From Catenuloplanes atrovinosus (GTDB taxonomy: Bacteria; Actinomycetota; Actinomycetes; Mycobacteriales; Micromonosporaceae), in NCBI RefSeq assembly GCF_031458235.1, contig NZ_JAVDYB010000001.1, positions 2,129,001 through 2,193,000 of the forward strand: DNA of 64,000 nt, in the 5' to 3' direction. Below are positions 34,867-43,932 of the stretch, in pieces. Within the stretch, counting starts at the first letter, position 1; each line of letters starts with the position of its first letter. The position numbers and the translations under genes were made by a program. The notes beneath the pieces are model-generated. The model was not told the DNA's origin. It ran no database searches and saw only the letters and a program-made list of their open reading frames with translations.

Positions 34867-35974
34867 GGGACCTCCACGGTGACGGTCGTGGGGCCGCCCG
34901 GTGGGCTGTGCACCCGTAGCGTGCCGTCCAGCGCCTCGGCCCGGCGGGCGAGTCCGGTGAGGCCGGTGCCGCGGTGCGGGTCGGCGCCGCCGGTGCCGTC
35001 GTCGGTGACGGTCGCGGTCAGCGTGCGACCGTCGTGCCGCACGCGCACCTCCGCCCGCTGTGCGTGGCCGTGCCGGGCGGCGTTGGTGAGCGCCTCCACC
35101 ACCGCGAAGTAGGCGAGCGCCTCCACCGCGGCCGGCACCGCGGTGGTGTCCGGCACGTCGAGCGTGACCGGCAGCGGGCAGTGGGCGGCGGCGCCGGTCA
35201 GCGCGCCCTTGAGCCCGTGCTCGGCCAGGACCGGCGGATAGACGCCGTGGATCACGGTGCGCAACTCGGTCATGGCGCCCTCGGTGGCGTCGTGTGCCTC
35301 CGCGAGCAGCTTCCGGACGAGCACGGTGTCGCCCTCGCCGACCCCGTCCAGCACGCGCCGGGACACGGCCAGCCGCATGGCGATCGCCACCAGGCGGGCC
35401 TGGGTGCCGTCGTGCAGGTCCCGCTCGATCCGCCGGAGCTCGGCGGCGTGCGCGTCCAGCAGGTCCAGCCGGGCACGGTGAACCTGCTGTCGCGTGGTCG
35501 GCGCCAGCACCGCGTGGCACAGGCGTGCGTGGACGCGGGCGAGGCGCGGGGCGACGAGGACCGTGGCCACGGTGAAGATCGTGGCCTGGGCAGGGCCGAG
35601 CACGAGCGCGGTCGGCCAGTCGTCGACCGCGATCTCGAAGAACAGCCGGGGCTCGACGGCGGGCCAGAGGACGGTCGAGACGGCGCCGAGCAGTGCATTC
35701 CCCACCAGGAAAACCAAGATCAAGGGTTAGGCGTGCCCGTCGTGGCGTGGATCGGCAGCCACAGCAGAGCGCGGGTCGTGGTCGGGGTGCCGGGATCGGT
35801 CGGGATCTTTCGGTATTCGTCGGCATTCTGGCGGTGCTGCACGGCCCACGGAACCGCCAGCGTGGGAAGCAGCAGCAGCGGTAACGCGAGAACGGTCAGC
35901 AGAGCCGAGTTGCAGACGCCGATGAGGTAGGTCGTCGTGCGCCACACGCCGACCATTCTGGAGCGCCGGGCCAT
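34854..35974 (-). pseudogene. Sensor histidine kinase, frame broken
   Basis: The C-terminal part, readable from TTG 35723, has two membrane segments, the HisKA_3 motif RRIERDLHDGTQARL with the phospho-His, and a HATPase domain (EALTNAARHGHA, GTGLTGLARR). The N-terminal part, ATG 35974 to TGA 35720, encodes the first spans and the conserved RALLWLPIHATTG that normally joins directly to the second pair of spans. The frames meet at the CCC at 35724-35726; one extra C gives one continuous kinase of about 374 residues. Either the assembly lacks a base or the kinase is cut in two. Confidence 0.65.
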
Positions 35975-35983
35975 CCGCGGCAC

Positions 35984-35997
35984 TACCCCAAGGGGTA
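35984..35997. promoter_or_regulatory. Dyad TACCCC-AA-GGGGTA
   Basis: A 14-bp dyad with a 2-bp centre lies upstream of the kinase gene (start 35974) and 60 bp before the divergent hydrolase gene; a related GGGGTA half-site follows near 36016. Position and symmetry suit a dimeric LuxR-type regulator. Confidence 0.4.
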
Positions 35998-36057
35998 CCT
36001 CTGATGCGGTGGCCTGGGGTATCGGTTGGCGGCGGGCGCGCTTCTAGCGTCGACGCC

Positions 36058-37104
36058 ATGAAACCGACTCGCCGTCAGATCCTCCAGGCCGCCGCGCTCG
36101 TCCCCGCCGGGGCCGCGCTGCACGTCCCGGACGCACGGCACACCGCCGACCTCCTGAAACCGATCACCGCGCTCGGAGTCGTCGGGGTCCTCCTCCGGGC
36201 TCACCCCGGCGACATCCGCGCGACCGACGGCGTGCCGATCGACGCACGGTTCCGCATCGCGAGCACGCGCAAGCCGTTCCTGGCCACGGTCGTGCTGCAG
36301 TTGGCCGCCGAGGGCAAGCTGACGCTGGACGGCCCGGCGCCCGACCTGCGGTTCTCGATCCGGCAGCTGCTGCAGCACACCACCGGTCTCCAGGACGACC
36401 TGCCGGGGTACGAGACGGCGGAGGAATACCTGGCCCGGCGCTTCGACGTCCACACCCGGGCCGAGCTGATCGCGCGGGCGACGGCACGGCCGCTCGCGTT
36501 CGCGCCCGGCACCGGCTGGCGATACTCGAACGCCGGTTACCTCATGGCCGCCGACGTCGTCGAGCGGCTGACCGGCCGCCCTCTCCGCGCCGAGATCACC
36601 ACGCGGATCCTGCGCCCGCTCGGCCTGCGAGACACCGGCTTCCCCGGCACGTCACCTTATCTGCCCCGGCCGCACGCGCGGGCATATCAACAGCTCGGCG
36701 CCGATCTGACCGACGTCACCGTGCAGGTCCCCGGCGACCCCGACTCGATGGTGTCGACCGCGTCCGACCTCGGCCGGTTCTTCCGCGCGCTGCTCGGTGG
36801 CCGGCTGCTGCCGCCACGCTGGCTGGCGGAGATGCGGCGCACGGTCCCGGTCGACGCCGGTCTCCAGGAGATCTGGCCCGGCATGGAGTACGGCCTGGGC
36901 CTGATGCGGCGACCGTTGCCGGGCGGGGGCGTCCGCTGGGGCCACGACGGTGGTGACGCCGGTTTCGCCACCGTCACGGGCGTCACGGAGGGCGGTGCCC
37001 GCAGCGTCGTCATCAGCATGTCCACCACGCTCGCCGGCGACGCCGCGGTCCGCCAGCAACAGGCCGCGGACCGCGTCACCGAGCGCCTGCTGCAGCGAAC
37101 ATGA
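36058..37104 (+). CDS. Serine hydrolase, beta-lactamase/D-Ala-D-Ala carboxypeptidase family
   Basis: 348 residues of the class C beta-lactamase superfamily. The nucleophile motif is Ser69-Thr-Arg-Lys72, the YxN motif is Tyr156-Ser-Asn158, and the third motif is His296-Asp-Gly. An N-terminal twin-Arg stretch (TRRQILQAAALVPAGAAL) suggests Tat-dependent export. It may be a peptidase or esterase acting on wall peptides; lactamase activity is not implied. ATG 36058 is chosen over a frame start at 36004 because the signal starts there. Confidence 0.85.
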   Translation: MKPTRRQILQAAALVPAGAALHVPDARHTADLLKPITALGVVGVLLRAHPGDIRATDGVPIDARFRIASTRKPFLATVVLQLAAEGKLTLDGPAPDLRFSIRQLLQHTTGLQDDLPGYETAEEYLARRFDVHTRAELIARATARPLAFAPGTGWRYSNAGYLMAADVVERLTGRPLRAEITTRILRPLGLRDTGFPGTSPYLPRPHARAYQQLGADLTDVTVQVPGDPDSMVSTASDLGRFFRALLGGRLLPPRWLAEMRRTVPVDAGLQEIWPGMEYGLGLMRRPLPGGGVRWGHDGGDAGFATVTGVTEGGARSVVISMSTTLAGDAAVRQQQAADRVTERLLQRT

Positions 37105-37208
37105 CGATCCGCGAGCCATCCGGCGGCTTCCGGTCGCTGTCGAATCAAGGACTGTGGTTTTCCCACTCAGTCGATTGAGTGCCGTCATCGCCTAGCGAGG
37201 GAGACGCC

Positions 37209-38543
37209 ATGAGCACGCGTGCGAGCGAATCGTCAGCGCAGCGCCGGCCACCACCGCGCCGCAGCGGTGAGCGGAAACCCGGCAGGACGCTCCTGCGGGC
37301 CGGGGGAGCGGCCGTGCTCGCCGTGCTGCTGCTCGCCGCGCCAGTCGCGGCCCCGGCGTCCGCCGCACCCGGGGCCCCGGACGGCAACCCGGTGGTCACG
37401 TGGGACCTGCACGCCGAGCGTGCGGTCTGGGACGTGGCGCGGCAGCCGCCGTACGTGACCGGCCGAAGCTTCGCGGTCGTGCACGGTGCGGTGTACGACG
37501 CGGTCAACGCCATCGCGGGGACGCCGTACGCGCCGTTGATCAGCGCTCCGCGGGCGACCGGGCGGGAGTCGGTGCCGGCGGCGGTGGCCACGGCCGCGTA
37601 CCGGACGCTCGACTGGATGTTTCCGGCACAGCACGCCGACCTGACCGCGACGTATCAGGCGTACCTCGACGAGATCCCGGACGGCCGTGCCGAGCGGGAC
37701 GGCATCGCGGTCGGCAGCCGTGCCGCCGACGCCATGATCGCCAACCGGACCGGTGACGGCGCGTACGGCGACCGGACCTGGACCCAGGGCACCGCGCCGG
37801 GACAGTGGCGACCGACGCCGCCCACGTTCGCGCAGGACGGGGCGTGGGTGGGGTACACGCGCCCGTTCGTGCTGCCGTCCGCGGACCTGTTCCGCACCGC
37901 GGGCCCGCCGGCCCTCACCAGTCGTGCGTATGCCCGGGAGCTCAACGAGGTCAAGGACCTCGGCGGGATCGACAGCACGAAACGGACCGCGGACCAGACC
38001 GAGGCCGCGATCTGGTGGCACGACCGGCGCCTGACCATCTGGGAGATCCGTCGTCAGCTCGCCACCGCGCAGCGCCTCGGCACGCTGCCGACGGCCCGGC
38101 TGTTTGCGCTGGTCAACACGTCCATCGCGGACTCCGCTGTGATCTGCTTCGCGGAGAAGGACCGGTGGAGCTTCTGGCGGCCGGTCACGGCGGTCCGGCT
38201 GGCGGACACCGACGGCAACCCCGCCACGCACGGCGATCCGGACTGGACGCCACTCGCGATCACGCCGCCGCACCCCGACTTCACCTCCGGCCACGCCTGC
38301 TCGACCGGCTCGGTCACGTCGGCGTTCCGCGCGTTCTTCGGCCGCGACGACATCCCGTTCAGCGCCTACAGCGCCGACGCGGGCACCCGTCGGCACTACA
38401 CCAGCTTCAGCCAAGCCCGCGACGAACTCATCGGCGCCCGGGTCTGGGCCGGCGTGCACTTCCGCTCCGCGGACGTGCACGGCACCCGGATCGGCGAGCA
38501 AACCACCGCCTACCTGCTCAAGCACGCCTTCTACCGCACCTGA
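37209..38543 (+). CDS. Vanadium haloperoxidase/PAP2-like secreted phosphatase
   Basis: 444 residues. A basic N-terminus and one hydrophobic segment (AAVLAVLLLAAPVAAPASA) form a signal peptide. The phosphate/vanadate-binding triad is present in order: KDRWSFWRP, HPDFTSGHA and ARVWAGVHFRSADVHG. The family includes haloperoxidases and acid phosphatases, which share this site, so the reaction is open. ATG 37209 follows GAGGGAGA. It is extracellular by prediction. Confidence 0.85.
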   Translation: MSTRASESSAQRRPPPRRSGERKPGRTLLRAGGAAVLAVLLLAAPVAAPASAAPGAPDGNPVVTWDLHAERAVWDVARQPPYVTGRSFAVVHGAVYDAVNAIAGTPYAPLISAPRATGRESVPAAVATAAYRTLDWMFPAQHADLTATYQAYLDEIPDGRAERDGIAVGSRAADAMIANRTGDGAYGDRTWTQGTAPGQWRPTPPTFAQDGAWVGYTRPFVLPSADLFRTAGPPALTSRAYARELNEVKDLGGIDSTKRTADQTEAAIWWHDRRLTIWEIRRQLATAQRLGTLPTARLFALVNTSIADSAVICFAEKDRWSFWRPVTAVRLADTDGNPATHGDPDWTPLAITPPHPDFTSGHACSTGSVTSAFRAFFGRDDIPFSAYSADAGTRRHYTSFSQARDELIGARVWAGVHFRSADVHGTRIGEQTTAYLLKHAFYRT

Positions 38544-38559
38544 CCCGCCGCAGGGGGCG

Positions 38560-38606
38560 CCGCTCACCCGGGCGGGCGGCGTCGGGCCGCCGATCGCGGT
38601 GAGCGG
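38560..38606 (+). terminator. Hairpin after the haloperoxidase-like gene
   Basis: CCGCTCACC at 38560-38568 pairs with GGTGAGCGG at 38598-38606; the loop is itself GC-rich and can pair internally. It lies 16 bp after the stop codon. Confidence 0.5.
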
Positions 38607-38675
38607 ACTGCGGATCGTCGGGACCGTGGATAGGCTCGATCCTCAGTGACCAGCTCAGCCTGTTTTGGGGGCCCG

Positions 38676-39191
38676 GTGAACGTCTACGAGCTCATGAGTG
38701 CGGCCCGGGATGCGATGACCGTGCGGCGAGTGTTCGGCGAGCCGTATGAACGGGACGGCGTGACCCTGGTCCCGGCCGCGCTGGTGGCCGGTGGGCTCGG
38801 CGCCGGCAGCGGCCGGATCAGGGAGCCCCGGACGGACGGCGAGCCAGACGCTGCACACGCGGCGGGCGGCAAGACGACCGACCACGGTCCCGCCGCCAAG
38901 GGCGCCACGGCCGACAAAGCCGACAAGGCCGAGAAGGCGGACAAGGCCGAGAAGGCGGACAAGGCCGACAAGCCTGAGAAGGTCGACAAGCGCCACGGCA
39001 AGAACGGCGAGCGGCAGGGCGACGGCGGCGGGTTCGGGATGGCGGCGATCCCGGTCGGGGCCTACAGCATCCGCGACGGTGAGGTCCGCTGGCACCCGGC
39101 GGTCAACGTCAACCTACTGATCATCGCGGCCTCCGCCGTGACCGTCACATGGCTCGCCGGCCGTGCTCTCGCCCCGCGCCGCAGACGGTAG
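38676..39191 (+). CDS. GerW/YtfJ-family protein with Ala-Asp/Glu-Lys repeat linker
   Basis: The 171-residue protein has the two halves of the sporulation protein YtfJ/GerW domain: ELMSAARDAMTVRRVFGEPYE with GVTLVPAAL at the start and GGGFGMAAIPVGAYSIRDG near the end, then a C-terminal membrane span. Between the halves is an inserted low-complexity linker with nine tandem tripeptides of the type Ala-Asp/Glu-Lys (38910-38990). In other actinomycetes such proteins are membrane-associated and of unclear function. GTG 38676 is preferred over GTG 38646 by spacing to a GGGGG site. Confidence 0.75.
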   Translation: MNVYELMSAARDAMTVRRVFGEPYERDGVTLVPAALVAGGLGAGSGRIREPRTDGEPDAAHAAGGKTTDHGPAAKGATADKADKAEKADKAEKADKADKPEKVDKRHGKNGERQGDGGGFGMAAIPVGAYSIRDGEVRWHPAVNVNLLIIAASAVTVTWLAGRALAPRRRR

Positions 39192-39211
39192 CTCACCCGG
39201 TGACCTGCCAT

Positions 39212-39530
39212 GAGGTAAGGCGACAACGCGGGTGTTCTGTCACGCCGCCGCGGAGGTAAGGCGGCAGCGCGGTGATGAGCCGTGCCGGCCGGCGAGCTAA
39301 GGCGACAACCCGGGTGACCTGCCGTGCCGGCCGCGAGCTAAGGCGACAACCCGGGTGACCTGCCGTGCCGGCCGCCGAGCTAAGGCCACAACCCGGGCGA
39401 CCTGCCGTGCCGGCCGCGAGCTAAGGCGACAACCCGGGCGACCTGCTGTGCCGGCCGCCGAGCTAAGGCGACAACCCGCGTGACGTGCCACGCCAGTCGC
39501 CGAGGTAAGGCGCCGCAGTGACGTCCGCCG
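39212..39530. repeat. Tandem repeat, eight units of 41-42 bp
   Basis: TAAGGCGACAACCCGGGTGA-type units begin at 39216, 39257, 39298, 39339, 39381, 39422, 39464 and 39506. Alternation between CCGCGAG and CCGCCGAG gives the 41- or 42-bp spacing. The outer units are more diverged than the middle ones. There are no unique spacers, so it is not a CRISPR array. The changing period means it is not a coding repeat. Confidence 0.8.
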
Positions 39531-39774
39531 ACGTCGAACGTCGCGGGTGTCTTGCGCCGGATGACCGCTGGAAATGCGCAGGGAGGCCTTGGGTGACACG
39601 GTAGGTTCTCTCCGGGCGACCGTCCGTCTCCGAGATCGGCCGGACCGTCCCTTGTGTCCGGGGCGCGAAACATGGTCGGGTGGATCACAATGTTGTGGAC
39701 GAACGATGGGAGGGACGGATGGCGGCTCCGGGAATCGTCCACGGTGGAATGTTCCGTCTGGGAGCAGGTCTCTA
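39531..39774. other. Intergenic leader of the STAND gene
   Basis: Between the tandem repeat and the GTG at 39775 I see no gene. The stretch is a little AT-richer around 39665-39720 and probably carries the promoter, but no convincing -35/-10 pair was identified. Confidence 0.4.
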
Positions 39775-42378
39775 GTGGCGGAGCCCAGTCGTCTCGTGCG
39801 GGTCGCCGGGGCCGCTGATCGGCCGCTCGGGTATGTGATCGCCGACGGTCTCGTGCTGACGGCGGAGCATCACCCGGGGCGCCTGGACGACACGGTCGAG
39901 GTGGAGGACTACCCGGACCATCCGCGCAGCACGCCCGGCCGGCTGATCTGGTCGGACCCGGTGATGGAGGTGGCGCTCGTCGAGGTGCCGGCCGCGGCGG
40001 GGGAGACCCGGCTGCCACCGGCCCGGTTCGGGCGCATCCTGTCGTCCGGCACCGAGCTGGACGTGGTCGCGCTCGCGCTGACCACGGCGGACACCGGCGC
40101 GGAGATCCCGGAGCAGCGCACGCCGCCGGAGCGCGAGTCCATCCGCCCGGTGGGGACGGCACGGCCCCGGGGCCACGAGCCGCGGCCGGCGTGGGCGGGA
40201 CCGACCCGGCAGACGCGCATCGTGACCGGGCCGCCGGATCCGATCTCGGCGCTGCGCGCGCTGGAGGCGCTGCAACCGCCGGACGACGAGCCGGAGGCGC
40301 CGGCCGACGAGGACGACGAGGAGGAACCGGCCGAACAGGCGGTCATGATCCATGGCCGGGTGCGCGTCTCGGACGGCCTCTACCAGCTCGAACTCGACGC
40401 GGACCGGCTGCCGCCGGGGCTCGCCGGCGCGCCGGTGTTCGCGCGCGGGCTGCTGCTCGGCGTGATCACCGATGACGCGTACCGGCCGGGGCGCCGCTCG
40501 CTGACCCTCACGCCGGTCTGGCGGCTGCTGCGGGACCGCACGTTCTCCCGGCCGGTGGGCCGGTTCGCGAAGCGGCCGGCGGTGTCCGAGCCGGTCGAGC
40601 TGGCGCACGCGCTCGTCGACCCGTATGCGGGCCCGGACCGGATCGTGGCCCGCGCGGCCGAGGGGCCGTACCCACCGCTGCTCACGGCGGAGGCCGCGGT
40701 GGTGCCGTTCCGCGGCCGGGTCCGGGAGATCCGCGAGCTGACCGCCTGGTGCAACGCCGAGGATCGCACCGTCCACATGCTGATGCACGCGCCGTCCGGC
40801 GAGGGTAAGACGCGGCTCGCGGCCGAGCTGCTGACCCGGCTGCGCGCGCAGGGCTGGCTCGGCGGCGTCGCCGGTGACCTGCGCCGGCTGATCGCGGGGC
40901 TGGACGCGGTGGACGGGCCGACCGCACCCACGCTGATCATCGTGGACGACGCGGAGACGCGCCCGCCGGCGCTGCTGGCCGAGGTGCTGGACCGGCTGGC
41001 GATGGGCCGCCGCGCCCGGATCCGCGCGCTGATGCTGGCCAAGAGCGCCGGCTCGTGGATGCTCGGGCTGAGCGACCGCACCCGGCTGGCCGGCATTCGC
41101 ACGCTCGCGCTCGGGCCGCTCTACCCGGACCCGGCGATGCGCGCGGCCGAGCAGCGCCGCGCCGCCCGTGCCTTCGCGGAGATCTTCGACCGGGGGATGC
41201 CGGGCCGGCCGTACACGGCGGTGGTCGAGCAGTCGCCGCGGCCGATGACCGAAGGGCTGCCCGCGTTCGGGCACGCGCTGACGTTGCAGGCCGCGGCGTT
41301 GCTGTGGGCGATCGGCCGCCCGCTGCCGGACGCCGGCCGGTACTACCACGACCCGCTCGCCGCGCTGCTGCGGCACGAGGACCGCTACCTCAACAAGGTC
41401 GCGGACCGGCACCGGATCGCGCCGAACCGGCAGGCCCGCACGCGGCTGGTCGCGGTCGCCACGCTGTTCGGCGCGACCACCGAGGACGAGGCGCGCACGC
41501 TGCTGGGCGGCCACAACGGCACCGGCGACGTCGACGCGTGGCTGTCCGATCTCTATCCGGCCGAGCGCGGCGGCCATTGGCGCCCGGTGCGGCCCGCCCT
41601 GGTCGCGGAGGAGCTGGTCGTTCGCGCGCTGTTGCAGAACGGTGCCGCGTTGCGCACGGCCGACCTCGCGCTGTTCGTGCCGAGGGCGACCCATCATCAG
41701 CGGGTACGGATGCTGACGCTGCTGACCGGCGCGTCCGCCCGCCATCCCGCGCTGGCCGGCGTGCTGCGCGACCTGGTCCGCCGCCACCCGGACGCGCTCG
41801 CGCCCGCGGTGCCGGACGTGCGCGTGCGAGTGCCGGACCCGAGCCCGCTGCTGCGCGCGTTCGCCGACGTCGGGCCGACCGTCGCCGCGCCCACGCCGGC
41901 CGCGACCGCCACGCTGACGCCGCCGGTGCCGGACCGCCTCTACGCGTACGTGGCGTCCGCGAACAGCCGCGGCCTGACCTGGTGGCGGATCCTCTGTGAG
42001 GTCGACGCGCCGTACCTGCGGATCAAGGCCACGACCGAGGCGCCGGGCGGCGGCGTACCGCTGGTGATCGGTTCCATCGCGTGGCTGGGCGGGGCGACGG
42101 GCCGGCACACGGTACGGCCGGCGCCGCACCCGGACGAGTGGCACGTGATCGAGATGCCCGCGCCCACCGAGGCCGTGCTCGGCTCCGTCTCCGTGGTCGG
42201 TGACCGCAACTTCCCGACGCCCGCGATGCTGCTGGTCTCGCCGGAGCCGCTGACCATCCCGCCGGTCCCGGTCGGCCGCGTCACCGAGTCGGCGAACGCG
42301 CAGCTGGGACGCGCGCTGAGCGCGCTGCCGCTGTCCCGGCCGCCGTCCGCCGATCCGCCGGACCCGTTCTATCGTTAG
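39775..42378 (+). CDS. Trypsin-like pseudo-protease fused to STAND-type P-loop NTPase
   Basis: An 867-residue protein. Residues 10-240 follow the layout of trypsin-like proteases: GYVIADGLVLTAEHH supplies the His region, EVALVEV the Asp region and GLAGAPVFARGLLLGVI the oxyanion region, but the nucleophile Ser is Ala and the Asp position is not clear, so it is probably inactive. An acidic linker interrupts the fold. A P-loop APSGEGKT (residues 339-346, Lys345) and Walker B LIIVDDAE follow, then helical repeats and a beta-rich C-terminal domain. GTG 39775 lies beside TCTAGTGG without a strong ribosome site. The architecture resembles signalling and defence STAND ATPases; no trigger is known. 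Confidence 0.7.
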   Translation: MAEPSRLVRVAGAADRPLGYVIADGLVLTAEHHPGRLDDTVEVEDYPDHPRSTPGRLIWSDPVMEVALVEVPAAAGETRLPPARFGRILSSGTELDVVALALTTADTGAEIPEQRTPPERESIRPVGTARPRGHEPRPAWAGPTRQTRIVTGPPDPISALRALEALQPPDDEPEAPADEDDEEEPAEQAVMIHGRVRVSDGLYQLELDADRLPPGLAGAPVFARGLLLGVITDDAYRPGRRSLTLTPVWRLLRDRTFSRPVGRFAKRPAVSEPVELAHALVDPYAGPDRIVARAAEGPYPPLLTAEAAVVPFRGRVREIRELTAWCNAEDRTVHMLMHAPSGEGKTRLAAELLTRLRAQGWLGGVAGDLRRLIAGLDAVDGPTAPTLIIVDDAETRPPALLAEVLDRLAMGRRARIRALMLAKSAGSWMLGLSDRTRLAGIRTLALGPLYPDPAMRAAEQRRAARAFAEIFDRGMPGRPYTAVVEQSPRPMTEGLPAFGHALTLQAAALLWAIGRPLPDAGRYYHDPLAALLRHEDRYLNKVADRHRIAPNRQARTRLVAVATLFGATTEDEARTLLGGHNGTGDVDAWLSDLYPAERGGHWRPVRPALVAEELVVRALLQNGAALRTADLALFVPRATHHQRVRMLTLLTGASARHPALAGVLRDLVRRHPDALAPAVPDVRVRVPDPSPLLRAFADVGPTVAAPTPAATATLTPPVPDRLYAYVASANSRGLTWWRILCEVDAPYLRIKATTEAPGGGVPLVIGSIAWLGGATGRHTVRPAPHPDEWHVIEMPAPTEAVLGSVSVVGDRNFPTPAMLLVSPEPLTIPPVPVGRVTESANAQLGRALSALPLSRPPSADPPDPFYR

Positions 42379-42387
42379 GATTCCTTC

Positions 42388-43083
42388 GTGTCTTCGACCC
42401 TGGGGCCCGCGATCGACCGGCTCTACGAGGCGTTCGGGCGCCTGCCCCGGCCCGCGTCGGTGCGGTACTGCGAGTGCTGCTTCGACGACGCGGAGGAGAA
42501 GGCGCTGCTGGCCCCGGTCCCGCTGCGCGAGCTGAGCGCGGGCGCGCTGCACCCGTACGCGATGAACGTCATGATGACCGTGGGCGCCGCCGCCGACCTG
42601 CGCTACTTCCTGCCCCGCCTGCTGGAGGTGAACCTGGCCGGCGGCGACGGCCTGGTCGACCCGGAGTGGCTGCTCATCGCGGTGCGCCGGGCGGAGTGGC
42701 AGGCGTGGCCGGCCGCGGAACGGGAGGCGCTGCGCGCGTTCCTGCGCACGCTGTGGTCGGCCGTGCTCGCCGGTCACGAGCTGGACGCGGACGCCGTGCT
42801 CTGCGGCATCGGGCACGTCGAGGACGACCTCACGCCGTACCTGCTGGAGTGGCAGGCCGCACTGACCTCGACGCCGGCGGCCGAGGCGCTGGCGGAGCTC
42901 GGCCGCGAGAACGGCCGGCTCACCAACCCGTTCTGGGAGGAGCGCCCCGAACAGCGCGCCCAGGTCGAGGCGTGGCTTGCCGGCGACGCCCTCCGCCGCG
43001 ACGTCCGCGACGCCCTCTACGCCGCCGGCCCCGACGACGACCTCCGCGAGGCCCTCACCGAACTCGACCTCGCCCTCTCCTGA
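42388..43083 (+). CDS. Conserved hypothetical protein with CxCC motif
   Basis: The 231-residue, mostly helical, acidic protein starts at GTG 42388, 10 bp after the STAND gene, so it is probably co-transcribed. Cys28-Glu-Cys30-Cys31 near the N-terminus could bind a metal. No enzyme motif was recognised. It resembles uncharacterised actinobacterial proteins and may be an accessory or unrelated passenger of the STAND gene. Confidence 0.6.
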   Translation: MSSTLGPAIDRLYEAFGRLPRPASVRYCECCFDDAEEKALLAPVPLRELSAGALHPYAMNVMMTVGAAADLRYFLPRLLEVNLAGGDGLVDPEWLLIAVRRAEWQAWPAAEREALRAFLRTLWSAVLAGHELDADAVLCGIGHVEDDLTPYLLEWQAALTSTPAAEALAELGRENGRLTNPFWEERPEQRAQVEAWLAGDALRRDVRDALYAAGPDDDLREALTELDLALS

Positions 43084-43197
43084 TCCCGCCCTGTGCCAGG
43101 TGGACGGCGTCCCCGACGGCCCGCCGCTCGTAGAAGCCCGGCTCGAACGGCCGAAAAATCCATATCCATAAACGTCTTCCGGCCGTACGGTCGGAGG

Positions 43198-43932
43198 GTG
43201 CCCGATGCGATCTTCGACCACCCCCGGCTCGCGGCGCTCTACGACGCGTTCGACGGGGACCGCGGCGACCTCGACCACTACCTCGCGATCGCGGACGAGC
43301 TGGGTGCGCGGCGCGTCATCGACGTGGGCTGCGGCACCGGGCGCCTGGCGGCCCGGCTGGCGGACTCCGGCCGTGCCGTGCTGGGCGCCGATCCCGCCCT
43401 GGCCTCGCTGGAGATCGCGCGGGCCAGGGACGGGCGCGTCAGGTGGGTGCACGCGGGCGCGGCGGACGTGCCGCCGTGGGACGCGGACCTGGCCACGATG
43501 ACCGGCAACGTGGCGCAGGTGTTCGTCACGGACGCGGCCTGGGCGGCGGCGCTGCGCGGCGTCCGCGGCGCGCTACGGCCGGGCGGGTGGCTGGTGTTCG
43601 AGACCCGCCGGCCGGAGCGCCGCGACTGGGAGAACTGGCCGTCCGGCCCGGAGACGCGCGACGGCGTGGAACGCACGCTGCGGCTGACCGGCGTGAGCCC
43701 GCGCCTGGTGTCGTTCCGCCACACCTACCGCTTCCCCGACGGCACGGCGCTGACCTCGGATTCGACGCTCCGGTTCCGTACCCTCGAGGAGATCGAAGGG
43801 TCTCTGACCGCCGCGGGATTCACGCTCCGCGACGTGCGGGACGCCCCCGACCGGCCCGGCCTCGAATGGGTGATCGTGGCGCAGGCGGCTCAGTTGCCGA
43901 CGCCCACGCTCCCCATCAGCGCGGTCGGGTAG
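43198..43932 (+). CDS. Class I SAM-dependent methyltransferase
   Basis: 244 residues with the SAM-binding motif VIDVGCGTGRLA at residues 40-51, ADPALASLEIAR as motif II, and LRPGGWLVFETRRPE as the post-motif strand. The acceptor is unknown. GTG 43198 directly follows GGAGG, an unusually short spacing, so the transcript may start nearby. Its last 43 bp overlap the convergent aldo/keto reductase gene. Confidence 0.82.
   Translation: MPDAIFDHPRLAALYDAFDGDRGDLDHYLAIADELGARRVIDVGCGTGRLAARLADSGRAVLGADPALASLEIARARDGRVRWVHAGAADVPPWDADLATMTGNVAQVFVTDAAWAAALRGVRGALRPGGWLVFETRRPERRDWENWPSGPETRDGVERTLRLTGVSPRLVSFRHTYRFPDGTALTSDSTLRFRTLEEIEGSLTAAGFTLRDVRDAPDRPGLEWVIVAQAAQLPTPTLPISAVG

Noticed and set aside
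39212-39530. Second array-like repeat block considered as CRISPR
   Set aside because: There are no variable spacers; the whole 41/42-bp unit repeats, with only point changes.
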